In this document: positions 58,729-64,000 of the stretch, one piece after another | Layout: each line of letters starts with the position of its first letter | Numbering within the stretch: the stretch's first letter is position 1 | Assembly: GCA_963422745.1 (NCBI GenBank) | Contig: OY730477.1 | Coordinates: 2,294,001 to 2,358,000, forward strand | Origin: G963422745 sp963422745 | GTDB taxonomy: Bacteria > Actinomycetota > Acidimicrobiia > Acidimicrobiales > Aldehydirespiratoraceae | Length of the DNA: 64,000 nucleotides | Reading direction: 5' to 3' | Notes under the pieces: model-generated | Databases searched by the model: none | Told to the model about the DNA's origin: nothing | Seen by the model: only the letters and a program-made list of their open reading frames with translations | Translations under genes and position numbers: made by a program

Positions 58729-59925
58729 ATGACCGCCACGACCGGGCAACGATCCGGCGGCCCGATATGGGTGCCCTTCTTGCTTGTGTGCCTCGCTTAC
58801 CTGGCGACTACGACGGGCGAGTCGCTGCTGGCCCCGATCTATCCCGTTGCGGCCGACGATCTGGGCCTGGACCTCACTCGGGCGGGGCTCTCGTTCGCCG
58901 TTCTGGCGAGCGCGATCGCCGTGTGCAATGTCGTGGGCGGGCTCTTGCTCCGCCGATGGGCCACGCCGCGGGTTCTGGCAGCTGCCCTTGCCACGACAAG
59001 CCTCGGAGGTCTCGTCGCCGCAACCTCGGGCGAGCCGAGGCAGTTCCTGGTTGCGCAGGTGCTGCTCGGCGCTGGCGCCGGATTGTTGTATCCCGGGGCG
59101 GTCATGTCTGTTGGGACATTTGCCGGTCGCAACCGCCGAGGGTTTGCCATGGGGCTGTTCGGCGTGATGTTCTCCGCCGGACTGGTGCTCGCAGCCTGTC
59201 TCTCGGCGCTGGGAACACAGTCTGACTGGCGCTGGTCCTTCGGTATCGGCGCAGTGTTCGCTGCGATCGCCGCGATTGCTGTGCTGTTCATCTCCGGCGC
59301 GCCGCGTGCGGCCACCGGCGGGTCCGCCTTCGTGGGTCTGGCTGCAGTGCTCGGCGCACCGACGATCGTAGGAGTCGTGGGCGGGATCTCCCAATACGCC
59401 ACCGTATCGTTCCTGCCGGTTTTCGCCGTTGATGTCTGGGATATGTCCGAGGCGGCAGCAGCGGGCGTGCTCGCGGTCGGTCGGGTGATGTCGGTTCCGG
59501 CGAAACTCGTCTCCGGGGCATTGGCGGATCGTCGAGGCCCGATCCACACGGCTCGGTGCGTAGGCGTTGTCTTGGCGGTTGCGGGACTTGCCTGGGCGCT
59601 CTGCCCGACGCTGTGGATCGGGGTTGTCGCCGCGGTTGTGTTCACCGCAGAAGTCAGCGCGTTGTTTCCGCTCGCGAACCTGCTGGCGTTCGAACGCGCT
59701 GGTGCCAGGGCGCCTGCCTTGGGAGTGTTTCGTTCGCTACAACTCGCCGCCGGAGCGGTCGCTGGCTTCACTGTCGGCGCCGCAGCCGATATCGCCGGGC
59801 TGCGCCCGACCATCGCCGTGGTGTCGGCAGTGCCGCTGTGTCTTGTCCTGGGCCGCGCCGAGACGGGCCCGCTACACGGCGCAGACACCACCAACGGTGC
59901 GCGGATCGACAACAGCGGTCGCTGA
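58729..59925 (+). CDS. Major facilitator superfamily transporter
   Basis: A 398-residue protein with about 12 membrane segments: WVPFLLVCLAYLATTTGESL, LSFAVLASAIAVCNVVGGLL with the A-type loop RRWATPR, then the pseudo-repeat in the second half (VGRVMSVPAKLVSGALADRR). The pattern is that of drug or metabolite antiporters. The ATG at 58729 gives a short cytoplasmic N-terminus. The last 54 bases overlap the convergent gamma-glutamyltransferase-like gene. Confidence 0.88.
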   Translation: MTATTGQRSGGPIWVPFLLVCLAYLATTTGESLLAPIYPVAADDLGLDLTRAGLSFAVLASAIAVCNVVGGLLLRRWATPRVLAAALATTSLGGLVAATSGEPRQFLVAQVLLGAGAGLLYPGAVMSVGTFAGRNRRGFAMGLFGVMFSAGLVLAACLSALGTQSDWRWSFGIGAVFAAIAAIAVLFISGAPRAATGGSAFVGLAAVLGAPTIVGVVGGISQYATVSFLPVFAVDVWDMSEAAAAGVLAVGRVMSVPAKLVSGALADRRGPIHTARCVGVVLAVAGLAWALCPTLWIGVVAAVVFTAEVSALFPLANLLAFERAGARAPALGVFRSLQLAAGAVAGFTVGAAADIAGLRPTIAVVSAVPLCLVLGRAETGPLHGADTTNGARIDNSGR

Positions 59926-61335
59926 CCCGCTGCCGCGGTCGTCCACGACGATCTGCATGGCGGACCGCAAACCCCAGCGGCCCACGCTCTCGACCCTAGG
60001 CGCCACCTCGCGAAGCTCAGCCACCTCGGCGTGAGCCAATCCATCTTCGATGCGGATGCCGTCGTCGTCGGGCAACCACTCCCATTTCGCGTCGACGACC
60101 GCTTCTGCGACAGCTTCGGGCCAGCGATGCAACCGTGCCAGGGCCTGGGCGTTCCAGGGCATTTGGTTCGCGCCTCCCGGTGTCGCGCCCTGGATCCGCC
60201 GTCCATCGGCGGCCGAGACCGCCCAGGCGTGCAACGTCGTCGCGGGCCTTTTGCCCGGAGCCGGGAAGTTCGAATGGCCTTCGCCTGTAGCGAAGCCGCG
60301 CCCGGCGCGGTTGGACAGGATCAGGTCATACTCCGGGACTACCAGCCCGCTGCCGAAGCGGGGAAACGAGTTCGAGTGCACCACTGTGACGATCCGCCCG
60401 TCCTCATCAACGGCACTCACCATCGACGTGCCCGAGGGATCAGCTAATGACCGGCGGCGCGCGACGGCGGCCATGACCCGGCGGTACAGCTCCGCCTGGC
60501 TGTGATCTTCGCCCGTGCCGAACCCCGAAACGACCTCCAGCAGCGAAGGACCATGCGTCGGCGCTGGGGTTGCGAAATAGGTGCCGAGTGATCCCGCCGC
60601 CGACACTGGGGTTACCCATTCTGCGCGTGAAAGGCGCATGTCCTCGCTGTTCAGCACGCCCCCGGACTCCTGAACACGCGCCACGATGGCTTCGCCGACG
60701 CTTCCTGTCAGGAAGAACCGAGGGTTCGCGCCAAACGCTTCGAGGGCGCGTGCCAAGCCCGGCAGACGCGTGATGGCGCCTGGCGCGATTGGCGCTGCAT
60801 CGCGCAGGTACGAAGTCCCGCCCGGGTTGTGTTTTTCGATCAAATCGAGCGACTCCTCGGTGAGCAGTGAGCAGATTCGCGCCCATGCGAACCCATCGTC
60901 GGCGAGCTCGATTGCGGGAGCGACGAGATCCGTCACCTCAAGCACGCCTCGCTCGGCGAGATGGAAGTACCCCGCGGGAGCTCCGGGCACACCCACGGCC
61001 ATCGGCCCGGTCACGGTCATCTCACCGCGTCGCGCCACGGCACCCAAGCCCGCCGGAGCCCCGCCGATCGCAAGCAGCGCCTCGGGCTGCTCGGCCCGTG
61101 GCGCCCACGCCAGTGCAACAAGATCGCCCGCCAGTCCACACTTCGGCGGCAAAAGCACCGTCTCAGCCAGGGCGGCCGCTACGGCGGCATCGTAGGCATT
61201 ACCGCCGCGCTCGAGCATCGAGGCTCCGATCCTCGCCGCTGCGGGCGCGGCCGCAGCGGTCACGCCCCGAGCGCCCCGCGCGGTGCACTGCTCGGCCATG
61301 ATTGACACGGTCCCCGCCAGTCGCGAAACACTCAT
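59872..61335 (-). CDS. Gamma-glutamyltransferase-family protein
   Basis: A 487-residue Ntn-hydrolase-type protein: RGVTAAAAPAAARIGASMLE and GGNAYDAAVAAALAETVLLP at the N-terminus, the autoprocessing Thr in DPSGTSMVSAVDEDGRIVTV and the substrate motif NRAGRGFA, ending with PGGANQMPWNAQALARL. There is no signal peptide, so it should be cytoplasmic, acting on imported gamma-glutamyl or acyl-amino compounds. The first ATG of two (61335, 61299) is listed. It is shorter at the large-subunit end than E. coli GGT. Confidence 0.83.
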   Translation of the reverse strand: MSVSRLAGTVSIMAEQCTARGARGVTAAAAPAAARIGASMLERGGNAYDAAVAAALAETVLLPPKCGLAGDLVALAWAPRAEQPEALLAIGGAPAGLGAVARRGEMTVTGPMAVGVPGAPAGYFHLAERGVLEVTDLVAPAIELADDGFAWARICSLLTEESLDLIEKHNPGGTSYLRDAAPIAPGAITRLPGLARALEAFGANPRFFLTGSVGEAIVARVQESGGVLNSEDMRLSRAEWVTPVSAAGSLGTYFATPAPTHGPSLLEVVSGFGTGEDHSQAELYRRVMAAVARRRSLADPSGTSMVSAVDEDGRIVTVVHSNSFPRFGSGLVVPEYDLILSNRAGRGFATGEGHSNFPAPGKRPATTLHAWAVSAADGRRIQGATPGGANQMPWNAQALARLHRWPEAVAEAVVDAKWEWLPDDDGIRIEDGLAHAEVAELREVAPRVESVGRWGLRSAMQIVVDDRGSGSATAVVDPRTVGGVCAV

Positions 61336-61471
61336 CGCGAAACACTCATAGGGAATCTCCACGCTAAACGCCGAACCGCAACCAACGCGTCCCACATATT
61401 CGCGACACCTTCACAGGAATCCCCCACAATCGGCAATCAGGACCGCACCGCAACCGACGTCACCACGTCCT

Positions 61472-61703
61472 GTTCGCCATCGCATCGACGTGTCGGGTAT
61501 GCAGTTCGGGCGCACCTCGGCAAAGCCGCTCGGCCGGGTTCGCCATCGCATCGACGTGTCGGGTATGCAGTTCGGGCGCACCTCGGCAAAGCCGCTCGGC
61601 CGGGTTCGCCATCGCATCGACGTGTCGGGTATGCAGTTCGGGCGCACCTCGGCAAAGCCGCTCGGCCGGGTTCGCCATCGCATCGACGTGTCGGGTATGC
61701 AGT
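61472..61703. repeat. 66-bp tandem repeat, three full copies plus a partial fourth, upstream of the oxidase gene
   Basis: GTTCGCCATCGCATCGACGT begins at 61472, 61538, 61604 and 61670, exactly 66 bases apart; the first three units are complete and almost identical. Each unit includes GTCGGGTATGCAGT, a sequence repeated once more directly at the oxidase promoter region. With the sequence on its left this fills the 401-base gap after the gamma-glutamyltransferase start; no gene is credible, though both strands stay open because 66 is a multiple of three. Confidence 0.95.
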
Positions 61704-61727
61704 TCAACGTCGGGTATGCAGTATACA
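61704..61727 (+). promoter_or_regulatory. Putative GntR operator and -10 region of the oxidase operon
   Basis: TCGGGTATGCAGTATACAATTCC contains the GTATAC palindrome (61721-61726) and shares GTATACAAT with the site at the peptide-transporter promoter. TATACA (61722-61727) could serve as a -10; no good -35 is visible at 16-18 bases upstream, so activator dependence is possible. Confidence 0.45.
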
Positions 61728-61769
61728 ATTCCGTGAATGAGTTCGGTTGGACACGAAAGGCCCACGAGG

Positions 61770-62525
61770 ATGGCAGACCTACTCCCAGATGATGACTTCC
61801 GCACCGCACTCGAAGACGCTATGAAGGGCCGCCAGGCAAAGGACGCCTCTTTCAGCCAGGCCTGGGCCCAGGGCAAACTCGAGCGCAAACACTTCGCCCG
61901 ATGGGCAGAGAACCACTACCACTACGTCGGGCCCTTCGCCGATTACCTCGCGTATATCTACGCCAACACCCCCGACTCGGCGACGTTCGCCAAGGATTTT
62001 CTGCTGCAGAACATGTGGGAGGAGGAAATCGGCGACAGTCGCCATACCGACCTGTTGATTCGTTTCGCCGAAGCGTGCGGCACAACCCGTGAAGCGGTTG
62101 TAGATCCCGGGAACATCACCGCGGTGACCCGAGGCCTGCAGTCGTGGTGTTACGCGATCTCCTTCCGCGAGCATTTCGCCGTCGCCACCGCTGCCCTCGT
62201 CGTCGGCCTCGAATCGCAAGTACCGAGCATCTACCGCAAGCAACTTCCGCCGTTGCTCGACCGCGATGTCTACGGGTTCACCGAGGACGAGGCGGAGTTC
62301 TTCGACCTGCACATCAGCTCCGACGAGATCCACGGCGAGCGGGGTTACCAGATCGTCCTCAAGTACGCCGACACGCCCGAACTCCAGCGGCGCTGCATCG
62401 AGATCACACGTGACGGGGCCGACATGCGCTTCGCATACACCAAGGCTCTCTACGACACCTATGTGGCGCCCGATCTCGGCGATTGGACCTCCAATCCCGC
62501 AGGCGTTCTTCGCGGCGCGGCCTGA
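61770..62525 (+). CDS. Haem-oxygenase-fold (TenA/PqqC-like) putative diiron oxidase
   Basis: A 251-residue all-helical protein. Candidate metal ligands are in HFARWAENHYHYVG, QNMWEEEIGDSRHTDLLIRF and DLHISSDEIHGERGYQIVLK, giving the Glu/His spacing of haem-oxygenase-like diiron oxidases (relatives include CADD, UndA and SznF). PqqC-type cofactor-free oxidation is the alternative. The start is MADLLPDDDF; an ATG 33 bases upstream is possible. It is directly followed by a ferredoxin and a Rieske protein, which could supply electrons to activate O2. The substrate is unknown. Confidence 0.8.
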   Translation: MADLLPDDDFRTALEDAMKGRQAKDASFSQAWAQGKLERKHFARWAENHYHYVGPFADYLAYIYANTPDSATFAKDFLLQNMWEEEIGDSRHTDLLIRFAEACGTTREAVVDPGNITAVTRGLQSWCYAISFREHFAVATAALVVGLESQVPSIYRKQLPPLLDRDVYGFTEDEAEFFDLHISSDEIHGERGYQIVLKYADTPELQRRCIEITRDGADMRFAYTKALYDTYVAPDLGDWTSNPAGVLRGAA

Positions 62526-62564
62526 CCGAATCCCATTGCCGCGGCGGGAACGAAACCGGCCTCG

Positions 62565-62930
62565 ATGCCCACGATCGACTTCCGGACATCGCAGAACAGG
62601 GTCGAGTTCTCCGACGGGGAGGAGGTGAACCTGCTGCGCATGGCGCTCAGGCACGACTGCGGCGTTCCATGGAAATGTGCCACAGGGTTGTGCGGAACGG
62701 ATCGAGTCCGGATCATCGAGGGCTCGCAGCACCTGAGCCCTCCGAAACGCCGCGAGAGGAAACTGCTCGGCGATCTGGTTGATGATGGCGTCCGCCTCGC
62801 CTGTCAGACCTATGTGTCGGGCTCTGTCACGATCGTCTGGGATCCCGACCAAAAGAGCATCGACCAAGACTCACGCGCCGGGAAGCGGCTGCTCGCCCGG
62901 TGGCTCGATGCAGCAGATGGCAACCAATGA
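62565..62930 (+). CDS. Plant/adrenodoxin-type [2Fe-2S] ferredoxin with Asp at one ligand position
   Basis: A 121-residue protein: MALRHDCGVPWKCATGLCGT followed by DRVRIIEG, and a distal Cys in RLACQTYVSG. In the family the cluster motif is C-x4-C-x2-C...C; here it reads C38-x4-C43-x2-D46...C80, so the third ligand position is Asp, with Cys32 as a possible replacement. It lies 39 bases after the oxidase gene and overlaps the Rieske gene by 4 bases. Probably an electron carrier dedicated to the oxidase. Confidence 0.83.
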   Translation: MPTIDFRTSQNRVEFSDGEEVNLLRMALRHDCGVPWKCATGLCGTDRVRIIEGSQHLSPPKRRERKLLGDLVDDGVRLACQTYVSGSVTIVWDPDQKSIDQDSRAGKRLLARWLDAADGNQ

Positions 62931-63277
62931 GCACCGGCGAACGGACGCAGCGTTGGGTCGCGACCGTGGCTGTTGGCGAGCTCAGCAAGCGCCGCAAACT
63001 GAAGGTCGACACCGACATCGGCGAGCTGGTGCTGTTGTGGCACCAAGGATGTCCCTTTGCGCTCGCCAACATCTGCGTGCACCGCGAACGCGAACTCGTC
63101 AACGGAAACGTCTTCGACGGGCGGCTCGTCTGTCCGGGCCATCAATGGGCGTTCGACCTGCGGACCGGATACTGCAAAGAGCGAGAGCGCACCCAACCCG
63201 TCCACGAAACCCGAATCCGAGACGGCATCGTGCAGGTCAACCTCGCCGTGAACACCACCTTGGACCCCGACGGGTGA
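62927..63277 (+). CDS. Rieske-type [2Fe-2S] ferredoxin
   Basis: A 116-residue protein with the Rieske motif C-x-H-x16-C-x2-H in NICVHRERELVNGNVFDGRL and VCPGHQWAFDLRTG. It starts at the ATGA overlap with the ferredoxin stop. Small stand-alone Rieske proteins serve as electron carriers to oxygenases, so with the preceding ferredoxin it forms a short electron-transfer chain for the oxidase. No reductase is seen in the window. Confidence 0.9.
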   Translation: MSTGERTQRWVATVAVGELSKRRKLKVDTDIGELVLLWHQGCPFALANICVHRERELVNGNVFDGRLVCPGHQWAFDLRTGYCKERERTQPVHETRIRDGIVQVNLAVNTTLDPDG

Positions 63278-63279
63278 CG

Positions 63280-63640
63280 CACCTACATTGACGATCAATG
63301 CATCGCATTCTGCGCCAGCTGGCGTCGTGGCGTCTTGCTCAGTCAGCCGATTCCGGGAAGCCCTCGGGCCAGATGTCAACGGCATACCCAACGAGCGCGT
63401 CAAGTCGGGGATCAACTCGTCGGCGGTGACAAAAAGATGGAACGCGCCAACCGTGATGCCCTCAACGGTCAAGCGGCGACCCCCACCGTGTTCTGGCAAA
63501 GACTCCCATGTGCCATCGCGGGACACAAGGGCGATTGCTGACGCCAGATCGTGGCGCGAGAAGAGTGCCGCCCCGTCGGCATCAAGTTGGTCAGCGATGT
63601 CTTTCTCTACCGTCGTTCCTACCCGGACCGGTCGACTCAT
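63280..63640 (-). CDS. Hypothetical protein, second gene of a small pair (3' limit uncertain)
   Basis: From the ATG at 63640, overlapping the stop of the preceding small gene (ATGA), the frame reads PVRVGTTVEKDIADQLDADG, RHDLASAIALVSRDGTW and VEGITVGAFHLFVTADELIP. No family is recognised. The open frame continues leftward through the Rieske gene in antisense with no sign of real coding, so the natural 3' end is probably lost or the protein ends within the listed span. The arrangement resembles a toxin-antitoxin pair. Confidence 0.4.
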
Positions 63641-63831
63641 CCACCGAGAGCCTGTAGGCGACGACGCTCGAGATCGTCGAGAGACATTCGATTGATGGTT
63701 TCAGATGACAGTCGAGAATCCGAGACTACCTGTAACCGGTCGGCTTGGTGTTCAATATCCTCAGCGGTCGATGCCGCTGGGAAACCGCCGCCGAGTCGTT
63801 CCCTAGGCTCGGGCGTCTTGGGCTTGGCCAT
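63637..63831 (-). CDS. Small hypothetical protein, first gene of the pair
   Basis: A 64-residue charged protein: AKPKTPEPRERLGGGFPAAS, TAEDIEHQADRLQVVSDSRL and SLDDLERRRLQALGG. The size, charge, short C-terminal helix and ATGA overlap with the next gene would fit an antitoxin, but no DNA-binding motif is visible. It was not matched to a family. Confidence 0.45.
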   Translation of the reverse strand: MAKPKTPEPRERLGGGFPAASTAEDIEHQADRLQVVSDSRLSSETINRMSLDDLERRRLQALGG

Positions 63832-63976
63832 GTCCTCACAATAGTCAGCACCCCGACATCGAAATGACCAGCGGCAAGGCAGCCCACCAGATCGGCGCCA
63901 GAACCCCGGCGCAGATCCTCACACCCGCATCTGCCTAGAATCGATTCCAGGACCGAGACGCAACCTGGAGGTTGAC

Positions 63977-64000
63977 ATGGCCTGGAATGTCGGAGCGGGT
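63977..64000 (+). CDS. Start of a gene running off the window
   Basis: An ATG (MAWNVGAG) is preceded by CTGGAGGTTGAC, a strong Shine-Dalgarno sequence at proper distance, and 40 bases upstream by a -10-like TAGAAT. Only eight codons are inside the window, so no function can be given. Confidence 0.5.

Noticed and set aside
58839..60206. A 455-codon minus-strand open frame across the MFS gene
   Set aside because: Antisense to a clear 12-helix transporter; the composition is Ala/Pro/Thr-rich noise without hydrophobic or catalytic patterns.
61472..61703. Possible CRISPR array or integron attC-like array
   Set aside because: The units are almost identical over their full length, so there are no spacers or cassettes; no integrase is present.
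61411..61888. Repeat-encoded proteins on both strands of the 66-bp array
   Set aside because: They stay open only because the repeat period is a multiple of three; no start signals and no non-repeat domain.

Overview
The window looks like a high-GC actinobacterial chromosome, most likely class Acidimicrobiia or a close relative. This is inferred from base composition, a glucosyl-3-phosphoglycerate synthase, a remnant of an F420-hydrogenase beta-type gene, frequent GTG/TTG starts, and many dense catabolic operons with 4-nt ATGA overlaps. No rRNA, transposase, CRISPR array or origin was seen; there is one tRNA (Leu, GAG).

Layout. 1-2.4 kb: tandem array of four related lipoprotein genes, the last truncated. 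2.5-5.1 kb: an Old Yellow Enzyme-type oxidoreductase and a lipoprotein glycerophosphodiesterase-like protein. 5.1-9.4 kb: a gene graveyard (aminotransferase, SIS, Asp/Glu racemase, FrhB, enolase-superfamily, flavin monooxygenase and VapBC remnants) around one intact methyltransferase. 9.4-25.6 kb: a minus-strand catabolic operon running from a LacI regulator through histidinol-dehydrogenase-like, SDR, bicupin, hydrolase and a sugar-type ABC transporter to five SnoaL-like proteins, a MetE-like protein and an RraA-like protein. 25.6-32.9 kb: a defence-like island (DUF262-HNH-RAMA-winged helix protein, OLD-type ATPase/TOPRIM nuclease, C-terminal half of a DUF499 protein). 33-43.5 kb: a lipoprotein, an arylsulfatase, a sulfatase fused to a DJ-1/PfpI domain, DUF1330, TetR, SRPBCC and GST proteins. 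43.7-46.5 kb: tRNA-Leu, a GrdB/PrdB-family gene that reads through an in-frame TGA (probable selenoprotein), and gpgS. 46.9-63.3 kb: a peptide-type ABC transporter with two TauE-like permeases, two GntR regulators, SDR, aldehyde dehydrogenase, GlcG-like, MFS and gamma-glutamyltransferase-like genes, then a haem-oxygenase-fold oxidase followed by a ferredoxin and a Rieske protein. 63.3-64 kb: a small minus-strand gene pair and the start of a further gene.

The two large catabolic regions each pair an importer with dehydrogenases and little-characterised enzymes under a local regulator (LacI; GntR). A GTATACAAT motif occurs both at the peptide-transporter promoter and before the oxidase operon, so these may share one regulator.

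The most unusual features are: (i) the probable selenocysteine gene, with a UxxC motif and a hairpin just after the TGA; (ii) a tandem-duplication habit in which unrelated loci carry repeats offset by exactly 66 bp, together with a second class of 12-21 bp direct repeats at gene boundaries; (iii) the SnoaL-rich ABC operon; (iv) the nuclease island; and (v) the oxidase-ferredoxin-Rieske module. All calls come from reading the sequence and remembered family features; no database search was run.
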